From the NCBI GenBank assembly GCA_004764695.1, contig SMSO01000031.1, forward strand, positions 4,697,048 through 4,761,047: 64,000 bases of DNA, read 5' to 3'. Below the pieces are notes generated by a model that saw nothing but the letters and a program-made list of their open reading frames with translations, had not been told where the DNA came from and searched no databases. Source of the DNA: Schizochytrium sp. TIO01. Lineage: Eukaryota; Sar; Bigyra; Thraustochytrida; Thraustochytriidae. Positions 24,601-32,500 of the stretch are shown here, in pieces. Both the position numbers and the translations under genes were made by a program. Each line of letters begins with the position of its first letter. The first letter of the stretch is position 1.

Positions 24601-26588
24601 TTCACGCTGCATGGTGCGCGCCGTGCAAGGCGGTGTCCCCTACGGTGCTAGCACTGAGCCGCACAACCCCGGGAGTTCGCTTTCTTCGTGTTGATATTGA
24701 CGATTGTGATATGTTGCGGGATCTTTATGAGGTAGAACGCCTTCCTACAATGAAATTCTTCCGTGGAGGAGCTACTCCTCACCACTGCCTTGCTAGTCTT
24801 GTTGGCCATGGAGAGGACTTTCACGATTCTCTCGAGAGCAGCATTCAAAAGCTTTTGACCGAGGAAGAGCGCACAGCGGTAGACCAGTTCCGGAAGGATC
24901 AGGGTCGAAACCGCGAGGAACTGGCGGAATCTATGAGTGAACATTCTGATGAGGCAAGCTCTTCCAACACAAAGTATAAGGAGCTAGAGGAGGAGAATGA
25001 GGTCATGCATCTCGGTACGGATGCTGAAGAGCTAAGTACTCTTGCACAAGCACCGTTAGCTTGCATGGAAAAGTATCTTCTTTCTTCAACTCGTGAAGAA
25101 ATTGGACTATCTACAATCAATGATACGATTCCTTTCCGTGTTCAGAATCACGAGGCTGCCGGAAATGCAGTGGCAAAGTCGATGCTTCGTCGTATGGAGG
25201 ATGATGTACGCTCATGGTCCCAAACTGCAAACGCGAGCTCTACAATTGGCTTAAAGGTTCTTCCGCGCCAACTTTTGACTGATTTCTGTCGACAAGAAGG
25301 TGATGTAAAGACAATTGAGGCTGCTGTAGAGGGCTTGTCCACTATGATCGCTGAATTACGAACCCTGCGCGAAAAAGATGCCAAGGTTGTAGAAAAGATG
25401 TTGCCGTTGCTTACGGAGGCCGCCAACTATATTCAAGTTGGTGGGAGCTCTGAAATTTCATCGCGATTGGACCGAATTACACATTTGCTCCGTCGCGAAT
25501 CAGGCCAGGAAACATACATCTGGATCGAATTTCTCTTTGGCGCTCTCCTTTCAACAAAGGCTGAAGAGGACATCCAGCGTCTTAACCCGTATTTGTCATC
25601 CGAGAACGTCCAAACTTTGCTACGCATTGTTGCAATTGTACTTTTGCGTGCTAACCGAATTGGCCACACGAATCGCTGCGTGGGCTTGGGTATCCGTTTA
25701 CGTGCTCAGCTTCGCAAGTTGCTTGAGCTCCCACCTGAGATGCGAAATGCTCGTCGTCATGAGCTTGTGCTTTCTTTGTCTCAGATGAGTGAGTCTCTTG
25801 GCGAGGCATTGTCCGACGGCCGTCACTACGTGAATTCGCAAGACATGACATTTGATCCGCGATACTTGCTCTTTGAGTTCACATGGAATTTGCTTCTTCG
25901 CAGAAAGCAGGTCGAAATTGTGGACATGTTCATGGATAATCTTGATAAAGATATCAGCAAGGTCAAACAAATGATTATGGGAGCTGGTAAAACCACAGTG
26001 GTTGCGCCATTGCTGGCTCTCATGCTTGCAGACGGCAAAAGTCTCGTCATGAGTGTTGTGCCAAAGGCTTTGCTTGAAATGTCACGTACCCGCATGCGTG
26101 AAACATTTGCTACAATTATGCAGAAACGCATCTACACGTTGCAATTTGATCGCAGTACCACTGTGCACCCTTCAATGAGACGAGGACTGGAGAATGCTGT
26201 GCGCAATCGTGGTATTGTTGTGGCAACTCCTACAACTGTTAAAAGTGTGATGCTCGCTTATGTGGAGACTCTGAACAAGATTACTCTTGCCAAGGAACAA
26301 GGTGTAAGCTTGCGCACAGCTGCGGCTGCGTTAGGCGAACCCTCCGCACGAGTAGGTAAACAACAAAAGATTGAGGCAGCGCAGAACTCAGATAACGATG
26401 CGAAGAGCGACTCAAAAGATTCTGCAAATGGAACTGTTGTTTTGAGTCTCGACGAGCAAGCAAGTGAGTTGCAAAAGATTTTGGCTATTTTTCGCAAGGG
26501 CTCAATCTTACTAGACGAAGTTGACCTTATTCTACACCCTCTCAAGAGTGAGCTGAACTTTCCCATGGGAGAAAAGTTTCGACCTTGA
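9645..26588 (+). CDS. Giant DUF3638-type multidomain ATPase, 5' frame (5,647 codons to the in-frame stop)
   Basis: The first ATG of the frame, 9645, has A at -3 and G at +4. Domains by residue: Gly-rich N terminus; LamG-like 420-575; ubiquitin-like 1092-1169 (QRLIFLGKMLDSSKTLESYKL); Tudor-like 1500-1552 and 2937-2995; thioredoxin-like 3643-3717 with WKPTC; WWE-like 3866-3955; SPRY-like halves 4004-4080 and 4286-4365 flanking a SAM-like segment 4192-4251; Ser/Glu run about 4519-4570; WWE 4606-4687; a GGF repeat 4752-4784; thioredoxin with canonical WCAPC at 4990-4994; then the DUF3638 P-loop (GAGKTT at 5446) and Walker B (DEVD at 5624-5627). The family is known in fungi and protists as very large proteins, function not established. 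The frame closes at TGA 26586-26588, immediately after conserved HPLKSELNFPMGEKF, in the middle of the ATPase core; the rest continues in the next entry. The module set suggests ubiquitin or protein-quality-control work (inference). Confidence 0.93.
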   Translation: MARTRRIVPPASQQDLQIHDYGDDLDDLAQDVLWEAVGDAGNDDDDGSDDDGNPRAVHRLGHGRNKKEKEAKLMSAAFDFRRGPTRWPEGVELIDEKKAEELIKKAEQSAQETKTTTGSAVADDPWAAAGMYTSISGNTGGSGFGGSHERSAGGGFASMGTSTSTGTMHGSSGVMQGPIGPSGPGGWGSLGFGAEMPTEGSGAGARATAAKSSSSTKIDERALDDPLFNLAPQNATFETLKDHSTALILMPGQRLKLDLEELTSYGASSKARARSRKEVKRREALHKRGLKRQAAMARAAASKAGADLAAVEAAVAKAEEEAENMFAQHEGLEDTSDEEGLMMGADDLFDGDDDDDGSFYGGGNLDSDGGSMVMIGGKSHGTGGGGGVRWTDEVFMGTGGDSSWGGFGGYGGYGSLFKSYVNQYTITLDVKFEYDPPRTGVSLFQTRLVHVEEHQRTGKKRIKQSDGECMINSEGGVGILGSYGDVTKAKVKKGRWTRIVIAVTCGNEESKGQIRTWVDAVPCASVTHEEIMKDGRFAIDPESLFLFSSKNQNMMPGHVAIRHIRVETCFADNNTVRQQRARDKLISMYEEERKDEVTEQRKGLSLSVLFPKPRPVWVAPALTGTFGDAFIEGTTLEASSLLSWSYTVLNYTLSRALHEMSPFLSALSGAERGYVSDAAFIFSRSGVMMRQMIRLLKHRNKTQLMAFLRKLRTTLADLEVGDTVMLPVIVESSELVIVVSRTADQRFRFVVINTDPLGGLKYHAVSPVAGPPKLKYRTCMVLNNVPKKNALDNVFWMAVYNLSVHTHKRDMDRFYDILLPFLTGKPLEASLVEAEMEAEHGDQAANAGAYRSPQRSKTAYVRCLLQSLHFVLREKGLDEMRAKMVTLALRAQFIKMIANDLEFVHPDDNGVRVCRMACSQLAYSTVKLVKRLLTDAENPASSRVDDEEGEVEDEKSEKHQDPKSPSRPLVNEDNQVKEKRDLLKRQRRAEACRKLMLEECKRLTFSVLDKVKACEDDSVELPALLELSDSKFESPKQTMEALTNTTRASGSSKTDGATSPSTETAAAHDNPETTRHAPTQLLKISADDPNAICIKVKHTLPQADRLPFEFWIDRTGLVSQIFALIEDKTGVPASKQRLIFLGKMLDSSKTLESYKLTESGKVIHLAVTKVIGKESGEEEAKGKAKATRGLLGGPESSSATTSSNHDSEDANERVRQNVQFCDSPMWTIPTNIPNPGQASALKKYVPVDFLQLPEKIVNRAEAVDTLRMTDKLCTLLDNESHCVKNDKLLILNLIQYVMTQLVPLPAPRDVPKESLDRLRSERAYRRQKRRQRKEAEAAAKLAAKLEAGGDNALQELKLEHDQEDDDSDWDDASNSSDYSEEEWDSDIGEYVSRRDRDRKKSQEDKESDNASKAGSESSDDEDDDAAFNDELDHANIDAELARKLDVPNLSAASLEQAKQLLDNLPKERADALEEVDTQAHANAEDLTMDYLDDERFQPGLGQRVRVRFMGEFGIWYNGTVSRLNDDGTYFVVYDDGDTEDNVQRSAIRSIFAPKVHRSKEERVRLTSRLFSRLETALKSLIAKLEKKEEDEGSLKNGNESSVKDGVSGNSKDVATTGATSGASEASSEQRPDLENGRRAESAATARTCIWDQEPIDYALQVELLLTLQRLMEHFAAAAFSLQQCRPLDAVCVIVPGCIAAISDAVMRQVAYDTPSEVCTHLLGQTREGRQLGIPGFGLSVSTFADQTETIEVHTPELNLARTAVLDYFESPAQRRLFKIFTWETAPEVKPNVSLIKYLRNVCRETAAVEASSAHFLLTDRHPKSSRLLKNYPELEAFRDIAFYWKYFLNPDITAFPNYGGREGRDIDRFDRLTSQLNWRWNSDTLSYEIRSFNNRLMVCRPFPDVNHAGQSHGKSNQPPKHRFPSTATPSFYLNEPPVFTEDDIIYRPSLPAFEETIEQPKAPSALSEEKSDRSKASSGEGRKNSGKERDGGTTVVKTQVLGQHDSELLLSYLTVPYIRLPLVLTFFASDDRLHKLQSGRLREILDSVLFEPGRYLSLGLRGVEPVLVPTPYKELLATPYGMFINELCSSPETVLRATTTLIKDALALDTGSVCDIGAEDFNVSVQIILFTARLAARLENYLAFVIRRARSAREPRHALRDTPLTPECVAKLEEGMKQVRDLLQGALSDLFRDYLLKLDDQTRKDPFDEDLIRRNSHLACDLHAHLLLICRNATKETMTTRVAQTLVGSFIYLTTRHTWNKATREDGRLLIPEFELYEVLQVQRRTIVEWCRHLRQGELDKVMQYALQVSTSTSGSLGSNDDVLSASNRWSRISGLRSVGRYAVSSQRMSGASTEDASGAAKSTSTPSSSTPPRTPTLEEDGDAATTASGNSGTTAPSPSRIQALLEKSMQLEVEEISDQEMFGVEMDVQIGQMTLRSRHLSALRSEISNHPDMKDLFGNGTLQVSLLERAEHRDRYRLVGLQHDLEHWITPHNACPPIDEQWERQYDPASLFPSEEWIPFLFEPVRKSFFDGPHPEAMEFLMPEWALPEDAEVAVLLGLHQQLGGPFKLVYLFRRLRCVHVYECLSHGRHWFWSLHLATDARFCLRELQPSVDARMVPRPRWWKHGAGDAYPKGVGGSLMNVVQGGHFVSSPDLSIVVVREAGHPENFSGGKETYIPARLLYGAIPQTLLDSYRFWHDETWSEDIRVPSNLFQGGNDLNEIGLPKDSKVPSTETEDPDAVLKQEKPWLGKQARATQQQSRDGYRAVRYLRGYPVDEDGEHVIVVELKSVGSWLEVLRRKPGEAGAASDSGLESMGGLPGTVSRITRYDKAAMKKRFADKQNLALCLESLQLIKDPANDPFMNQARERREKALRKAADRKKKWAKRTKSKTKNGATAAALAGLSNADGKPSASNHSDKLLAPEHDANPSGHVYEVNVGDQVKFMVKRGRYIDVVVLSKNTDSTFDVKGMRGASAGMVLERVEGRDLHKMRPHDVDRGEEIWHWDGMSDSEDEAWASEDQDTDDEETGRVGAKTSKDQHSGSSEDSKSKKKDEEDEDKCRASLSFQQFLILDYVLEAAGGDIELCMDLLYRLSAVPNVSFPDVESIALAVKAARADHLAFTLDANGERVARMPEESESKSAEHLTVETKAPDAALATKVADLEGSAMVMLNLMYAPRGSRLFSVAKTLARVENLSHMLAWTKKSNLRVWENEMIFKYGSKLATMLPLRGCVSVDLVELPRLKLSFTVRKDFEGQLRMYSMDHADLYVCNERDPSTTQMLRGIPHSLLMSNTQGELQVLVPLVAPVRPVVYWQPFSTELVLDRENGSWNNRISQRYFLYPVHVSLSFLETRGLESALYLMLLRFLHRDYDEVFRLTDSIATDTALGETASVIFDYFDGAADDWHPDAHACRLKISLVTADAGALLPWDLTTQCARYAVKLPHVRASCRISLEEELQILQLERIIVTQKKHKNYIAELHFDYIMTLVKNRLHALKAQLSSEDHASSVQDVTYGSTVEIPLLQSIPSSQRGDILETKDSDGMDMAKHDKSGKVVLAPCWVPPRAPSSSWPYYQDKTVFGETYQEVATVKSLEQWENLRMNGVEQMVRARVMGLDEDAEDDGEEDATGTVTTVAKQDEVSFPTVEPPSGGWLVVACFHVTWKPTCVKAMQGITELAPVFPSCAFVSIRADSLDLSSLARDMKIKTFPTFVLMRGGEEIEDARITAEDRVSEALVSALKVHVTPEDEAQFGEILRAERRVTRERLRATLSSFQEIANEGQNDSTDKVKNKKKGGQKGNDQKVKPGDSLKGDDARRALEIQLAQLDSDNDESDYDDDELQWTWDDESGGQSLVLEKLGMKVALRPDDLESSDATWEWSLEYDGRNWSKFPADQNKEIEMHYIAGDLYRGNVRISRGNSGGREAEFWDANVQIESFELSGIRGRFTEPYSEYIQVRRRGARLPVQGEPEVSYERKVRDEEMRREREYRERAKRAMIEARRGKDVEGIRGSVGFVPFSGVHEWTINWEHEPNRNGEGDAVGLCSDNCEEFGPAPAPLLGGEGDSSSLALCANGKLYHHGKILADLAPRLRETQAKLKQLSKAEADSAADADANASDNNDDEEKSETETETEAEAAKISAREGKAEGDVEETMVKSDEAEVKVAEGNSEVNDTSENDEADDDGDEDKDDNDGEEASDDNQDAIRKILADFGLEKFAEKLFDAGYTSFESLANMSIRDYKDFKIRPSVVTKIRKAFMKKVKDNEGNDDTEGRKGKRHPGFRHLKQREDDAELLPILAEATGLLGTMARLTQGEAVNLWGKGSQITCILNTDEAEGILRFQIDGVDIDCEIRGVFNILSAHCVYPVVSLAPFDPAEQVEDPAATSKKVNDDDDDDGPDGDGETKQAEAIDRAKKAKKAKKASKSDNNNGEEPSSDSEDDKDNGEDGDNKNEEEEEDDERKAIMKVLVGLCKLQESTFKPMSTDKLQKLVSRAEELLKIQASEPAVSLVSEGDVPGLAYEEERKKGKKRGDSERKSSSSGSEESESESEENSSESSESSESEESEESEESGSEEESDNSGDESGSDNESVDEAGSQAEQGSNNGDATTGKQSAGKKVPIKRCVWMYQLDNRWLRYEPEVCEKLERARRSGAKECEVIVDTERMMVRFRKAENASAQEVGEQSRTGSAGDKMRVRRQIVSKDISAGWETLSVLYDPPVSLYGSTALDVLDRVWGKGETMDGKKCGYGFLFLYGLLQGKLRCRVAASSFGGFGGFGGFGGFGGFGGFGGFGDWGGWGGWGSSGAGKSDSHRFATLLAQLYSDRRLKSVPASIINVLIRNRQLCQRMPEFRDTRKFKRSKVYNGWSDERDGGSPLGSLFAQVVSSLQALKRKRGAMQFPPPPPYPELDPPPKDYPLTLASKDSMCGGNVERPELTDLSCSKRRLEPVSDSEIRALANSIRLRLAGGNVRFRVETPLEIEDEDHFERVMEALAQEKRLVAIQFHAAWCAPCKAVSPTVLALSRTTPGVRFLRVDIDDCDMLRDLYEVERLPTMKFFRGGATPHHCLASLVGHGEDFHDSLESSIQKLLTEEERTAVDQFRKDQGRNREELAESMSEHSDEASSSNTKYKELEEENEVMHLGTDAEELSTLAQAPLACMEKYLLSSTREEIGLSTINDTIPFRVQNHEAAGNAVAKSMLRRMEDDVRSWSQTANASSTIGLKVLPRQLLTDFCRQEGDVKTIEAAVEGLSTMIAELRTLREKDAKVVEKMLPLLTEAANYIQVGGSSEISSRLDRITHLLRRESGQETYIWIEFLFGALLSTKAEEDIQRLNPYLSSENVQTLLRIVAIVLLRANRIGHTNRCVGLGIRLRAQLRKLLELPPEMRNARRHELVLSLSQMSESLGEALSDGRHYVNSQDMTFDPRYLLFEFTWNLLLRRKQVEIVDMFMDNLDKDISKVKQMIMGAGKTTVVAPLLALMLADGKSLVMSVVPKALLEMSRTRMRETFATIMQKRIYTLQFDRSTTVHPSMRRGLENAVRNRGIVVATPTTVKSVMLAYVETLNKITLAKEQGVSLRTAAAALGEPSARVGKQQKIEAAQNSDNDAKSDSKDSANGTVVLSLDEQASELQKILAIFRKGSILLDEVDLILHPLKSELNFPMGEKFRP
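23905..23996 (+). repeat. GGF/GGW codon repeat inside the giant gene
   Basis: Seven or eight copies of GGY-GGY-TTT-type codons, then GAC-TGG-GGT-GGC-TGG, encode GGFGGFGGF... passing to GDWGGWGGWG. Synonymous third positions vary (ggc/ggt), so the repeat is kept at the protein level rather than being a fresh microsatellite. It separates the second WWE from the canonical thioredoxin module. Confidence 0.8.
26577..26588 (+). other. +1 frame junction in the giant gene (UUU_CGA_CCU_UGA)
   Basis: The upstream frame reads AAG TTT CGA CCT TGA. The downstream frame is open only after the TGA at 26554-26556, so the shift must occur between 26557 and 26588. Skipping the C after TTT gives Lys-Phe-Asp-Leu-Asp and continues into QQGERWSLPTHLLDAIF, restoring the DUF3638 family sequence. 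UUU_CGN is an established +1 shift motif (influenza A PA-X and relatives). A second candidate is CCU_UGA_C, a stop in a leaky context. Removing one T from the TTT would also restore the frame, so an assembly error or true single-base insertion is equally consistent. Confidence 0.6.
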
Positions 26589-29500
26589 CGCTTCTCAGCA
26601 AGGAGAGCGCTGGAGCCTGCCCACTCACTTGCTTGATGCCATCTTTTTCACAGAACGTGGCAAAGTTTCAACTTTTGAGCAGCGTGGCCAGGCGCTTGAT
26701 ATTCTTAAGCGTCTTAGTATCAGCATTGACGAAGGTTATTCCCGCCGGGCATTGCAAAAGCTTCCGCATATCACACTGCTGAATATTTCATTTTATCAGC
26801 AGGAACTGCGACCAATTTTAGCAGAATGGGCATATCTGTGGCTGCAAAAGCATCATCTGCATGGAATTGATCATGCTGAGGCTATTCGTTATATTGTGGA
26901 TGGTGGAGAACCTCGCTCCCATGCACAACTGCGTCTGGAAGGTCTTGAGAAGTCTTCTCTTGACGATGAAATTGCTCGAGTAACCACTGAGCAGGCTCGC
27001 AATACCTGGCAGCTCACAAATGATCTGTATAGCGTGGAAACAGACCTCGCGGAACATATTTCGCGAAGTGGAGAATTACTTGGTCAGATTCAACAACGTA
27101 TTGCACGGTTGACGAAGCAGGTAGATGAGGCACAGTATCCACGTGATGACTCATTGGACAATAATATTATTGTCTGGCTCTCAGTTGCTTTTGAGATGCA
27201 GCAATCTACATCCCAAGCTCTCCACCAAGGTTCAGTACTTTCCCAAAGTGCCAAATTTGAGGAAAGTGGTATGACTGTAAAGCGCTGCGAAGATGAAGAT
27301 GAGACTGTTCATCGTGCTAAAGACCTCTTTGTTGCGAAGCAACTTCGATGTGTGATCATTGGTGGTGATGAGTCACGTGTTGGATGCGGCCCAGACTGCG
27401 AAAATCACCACAATACTATTTGTTTGCGGTGCAACAAGGACTGGGGTGGGCACGCTGGGCATAACTGCAATCACGGCTCTGGCCGAGGAAGCTTCCCACC
27501 TGAAGATGCTGAAGAAGTGTACAATGTTGTGGATATCGTCACTGATCTTGTCGAAGGTGAGCGTACTATCAAGGTACCTGCGGAGCGCATTCTAGTTTTC
27601 AGTGCTCACAGTAGTGTAGACGAAGAAGATCGTATGACACTTTGGGAGATGGGTGTTACTGTTGTTGATTCAACCGAAGATCTCGTAAAGATCGTAGAGG
27701 AAATTCAGGACTACGACCGTGCTAACAAGTCGCATAGTCAACACACTGGTGAAGAGGATGATCTTGGCGAAGAGGTCGAAGAAAAGGAAGCAAGTATATC
27801 TGAGACGGGCGAGGCTACATCCAGCTTTTCTGAGGATGACGACCCTGATGTAATCTTCTTGCGGGATACTTTAGGCCGTGATGCAGAGGGTCGTAGGCTT
27901 GACTGCGACAGCAGCAAAAAGGATATGAAGGAGAAAGACAACTTAGAACTTTCTGATATCACACCTCCTGCTCCTTTGGTTCGCGTTCCTAGTTCAGGTT
28001 CTAAGACGTTGCAGATGCTGCGCCGTCGTCTGGAAGCCTTTGAGCGAGCTAAAAGTGAGATTACAGATGATGACGAGGAGGTGCGGCAACAATTTCGTGA
28101 GCGAATTTCGGCTACTCGTGCAAAACTCGAATACGAGCTTGATGCTATTCGTACTGAGACCAAGGTTGCTTTGCAACGCATCCCAGAACATCTATTAGAT
28201 GATGCGCTTGCGACTGCTGGAAAAGGCAAGCTAGACTCCGAAGAAGACTTCATCCACCCACGTTCACTTGGTGTACGCCGAGCGCGGGCGCTTGCTTGGT
28301 TGGATCGTGTTGCACCAGCTTCAACATCCGGTAAACGTATCATTAAATCTGCAAAGGCTCCTGTTGAAGGTTCGCACGAGGTTGCCGCCTCGGCTGATGA
28401 GAAGGAAGCTGCTCTTGAGGCCTATTATACCTTCAAGACCGAGCTGAAATTCTTTGATCGTCAAAGTTTGGCAGCTAAGATTGTTGCCAGGGTATCTCCA
28501 CAGCACAAAAAGCTTCTAAATCTTACTCGTGACTGGTTGCGAACTTTTCTGCCTCATTGTTTGGCGAAGGTCAACCGGGTCTCATTTGGACTTCTTAATG
28601 AAGAAGACTGTAAGCGTGCTCTGGAAGAGGATCCATTGATGCCTCGATCTCGTCTAAAGCTTGCGGTCCCTTTTGTCGGTAAGGATGTACCAAGTTCAAG
28701 TTCGGAGTTTGCCCATCCTGATATCACAATTGGTTTAACAATTTTGGGCTACCGCTACAGTGGCTTACGCGAGTCCGACTTTGAGACAGTAGTAGATGAA
28801 ATTACAACTGAATTCGCTAGGGAAATTGGTCCCGCGCGGGAACGCAAGTCTAGTCAGCGATACGAACAGTGGGTGAATGAGTCAGGTGGTACCTTGCGTG
28901 GAGTTCGCGACATCACAACTTCGACCCCGGCCAATGGAGGTGGGTCAGCCCTTGGCTCAGCATCCCCAGCTTCTAGCTTTCCGACGAGACGCATTCCGGA
29001 TTCCCAAGGAACTTCGGCATCTGCAGTTGTTGCTGCAAGCCGCGATCGGATGGACGCAGAGGAGCGTGAGGTAGTGCAACTCAAATATCTGCAGAAAAGC
29101 AATCGTGAGCAAATGCAAAAACTCTATAAGCTGTGGAAGTTTGAGCCACTTGTGATTCACCATTACCTCAGTCATACTGTTTTACCTGCTCATATGCGGT
29201 CTCAAAAGGTGAAAATCTCTGCTTCTGGCCAAGCCGTGGGTGGAGAAATGCTCTTTGGGCGCCGTGTTGGGTTTAGTGGTACTCCAAGCGACTTGTTACC
29301 AAAGGAACTTGGACGTTGTGACTACGAGACAGGTGATGATGGAAAGATGTTAAGCACTGTCTTGGACCCTGACACTACTGGCTATGAGTACATAAAGTCG
29401 AACTGGAATGTCGAGGATTTGCTGAAGGGCATTGCTCAGGCAGAATCTCCGCGTTACCATGCTTTGATCGATACAGGCGCCTTGATCACTGGTTACACAA

Positions 29501-32500
29501 ACAAGCAGGTAGCCCAGACGTTACTCGATCTCGGTCTGCCTTGGTGTGACGGTGTAGTGTTTCTTGACGATGATGACAAGCAGCAGGTTCTTGTACGTGC
29601 TACAGGCCGTGTGATCAGCGCAGACCAATGTGGTGTTCCTTTGGAGCGGCGTTTTGCATTCTACGATCAGATTCATACCACCGGAATGGATATCAAACAC
29701 GTTGTCAATGCACGTGCTGTAATTACACTTGGTAAGGATATGGTCTTCCGCGACTATGTCCAGGGCGCCTTCCGTATGCGTGGTATTGGAAAGGGCCAAA
29801 CCATTTGTGCGTACATCATTCCCGAAGTGCAAGAGCTTATGAAACGCGAGCTTCTTGCAGCAGGAGTTTCTGAAGGATCATATTCTCATACTGGTGAAGA
29901 CAAAACCTTAGTAGATATTGTTGCTTGGCTCGTGATCAACTCGATGCGCTCTGAGCAAGTGCAGTGGAGCATGCTTTGCATGCAGAACATTTCCAATGTT
30001 TATCGGAAAAACGCACTTAAACAGCTTATGCGGGATGAGGCAGTAAAACTCGACACAGCTCTGGACTCACGACCTGCGCTTGAGGTGTTCAGGGAAACTG
30101 TAGACTTTGCGCTCGAGGGTAATGTTCCAGATCCCTTGCCTTTCTCTAAGCGTCTCGAAAATATGATCGAGCACCATCGTGAGTTCATCATTAACGACGT
30201 CGAAGAGAAGATTGGCCAAGATGTTCTCCATGAGGTGCAAAAGTATTCTGGATCATCTGAGGAAACTTCCGCACAAAAACTTGAATCAGAGCAGGAGCGC
30301 GAACAGGAGCAGGAACAAGAGAAGGAGGTGCGCGCAAAACGCGAGCAGCAAATTGAGGTGGAGAAGTTTGTCGACCGCGAGTACTCTCGTGCTGATGAAA
30401 TTCCCCGCTCATGGCCTTTCCGTTTACTCTCTCGTGATCCTGCACGAGTAAAAAGCTCAAAGAGGTTGACCGGTAAGGAGCGTGCAGCAGCTTCTGCCGC
30501 TGCTGTGGACGAAGATTATCCCTTTTTCCCACTCTCAGATTTCAAGCTTCGTCATCAAGAGCCACTTGAGTATCCTGACTTTATGTACTTCTCACGGAAT
30601 TACTTTAACCCAAGCTGGAATGGCTTACGGCGAGTGAAGAATGTTATCATGGTGCTCGAGTGGGCTCCGTCTGTCGCAAAGGTCCGAAATCTGGGACCAG
30701 AGGAGTGTGCAGAGATGCATCCTATCCAAGGGGACGCAAAACGCTCATTGAAGAAAGCATATGAGTTACTTTCGGTGCGCACAGGTGAGCTTGGTCCAGA
30801 AGATGTTATGCAAGCTGTTTGGGCAGCCACTGATGTCCGTCTCAGCGAAGTGGATGTTGCAGACATCATTGCCGAATATGGCACAGAACGCAACAGCCTA
30901 ACGTTAGATGGCTTGCAACGCTTGCTTACGCGTGGTCGTCTGCGCTCTGTCGAGCACGGCCGGAATTATGTTGTTGTGTCATTAGCCGAGGCTGAGACTA
31001 TTCGTCGTATCTTGCATTTACGTGCAGCTCAAGGGGAAGCTCTGATTTCGGGTAGCGACACCGAGATTGCTTTGCGGTATTCCCCAATGTCTACAATGGG
31101 CTCTTCCGAAAGCTCGAAGAAGAAAGCTGTTCAAGATGACACACATGTTCTTGAGGATAGTAGTCTTGATGGGCTCGACGAAGCTCTTACCTTGAGTGGA
31201 GCTTCAAAATCAACGCAGCTTCGGGACGCTCGGAACAGTTCACGCGCAAAGCAATCGCTTGCTGAGTACGGCATGGTCCTTGATGCTTCTAAGCACTGGC
31301 GTGCCGCAGATGGCGTGTCTTTCGACACCTTGGCTCCGAGTTTTCAGGCAGCGATTGCTCATACGTGCGCTCGGTTTTTGGATTGCAACATGCATTTCCG
31401 ATCTATGGATCTAAATGTGTTGCTGTGTGCTTTGCAGAGAAACTCCACGCACTCTCGGGAGCTGTTCTTCTTGCAGACCATGGGTTGCAAGCGACGAATG
31501 GACCGTAAATGGAACGATACACCACTGGCCAAGGTCTTCTCCGTTCCTGATGAATGGTGTGCCTTCAAGCAACGTGCCCAGGCAGTGTTTGTTCGTGAGG
31601 CAATTCGCAATAAGCGTTTGACTGAGTGGGAAGCATTTACTGCTTTTGATTCGGATGACAACGGTTTGCTTAGCCCAGCCGAATTCTATGGTGCATTGCG
31701 CTGGCTCGGTGTTCCAAACTTGACTCCGAATGATGTGATCGACATGTTTGAGGTTGCTGACCGGAACCACGATGGTCTCATTGACTATAAGGAGTACATC
31801 GTCTTCCTTCAAGGCGAAGAGGAAAGTGAAGCAGCTGACGAAGATGAGGAAGATCACGAGCAGGCATCACAAATCGATGGTTCTATGCCTCATGCCAAGC
31901 CATTGGTAGAACCTTATGGTGCCGATCTTCTGCGCGAGGTAATTGTACAACGTGCTCGTGATGAATTGAAACGACAAGAGGAGGAGCGAATTCGCCGTGA
32001 GGCTTACAATCGTGCGTTTGATATTAAGATATTTGAAGAAGAATTAGAGGCAAGCAAGTCTCGTGAAGGTGGTGCAAACCCGTTGCTGAGCACGCTTGAC
32101 TCAGGGACGCAAATCTGCGAGTATTCTTTTGTTCAAAATGAGCGTCCTCTTCGTATGACCTCAACAGGACATAGCAAATTTGTCCAGGAACATACTATGT
32201 ATACAACTGAGAAGGCAACGCAAGCTGCAAACAAGGTTCGTTGCCGTATGGGTCACGAATTGACTACCACATGGTACTCATGGCGGAAATGCTGTGGATG
32301 CTCTAATCGCAATAGTGTTCGCTATGACTGCAACCATTGGCAATGTTCGTACTACCTTTGCCAACGTTGCTATTCTAGTATCTTGGAAACCAAGAAACGC
32401 GAGCGAGAGGACTTATCAAAGCAACTATCCTTCTTTAGCTGCGCAACCGGTGGCAGTTTACTTGTTCAAGTTCCGACAGCTATTACTGAAGCTACAAAAG

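Noticed and set aside
26548-26602. GTGAGC...CAAG pair as an intron that would join the two frames of the giant gene
   Set aside because: It would delete the conserved SELNFPMGEK block, is only 55 bases long, and has a poor acceptor.
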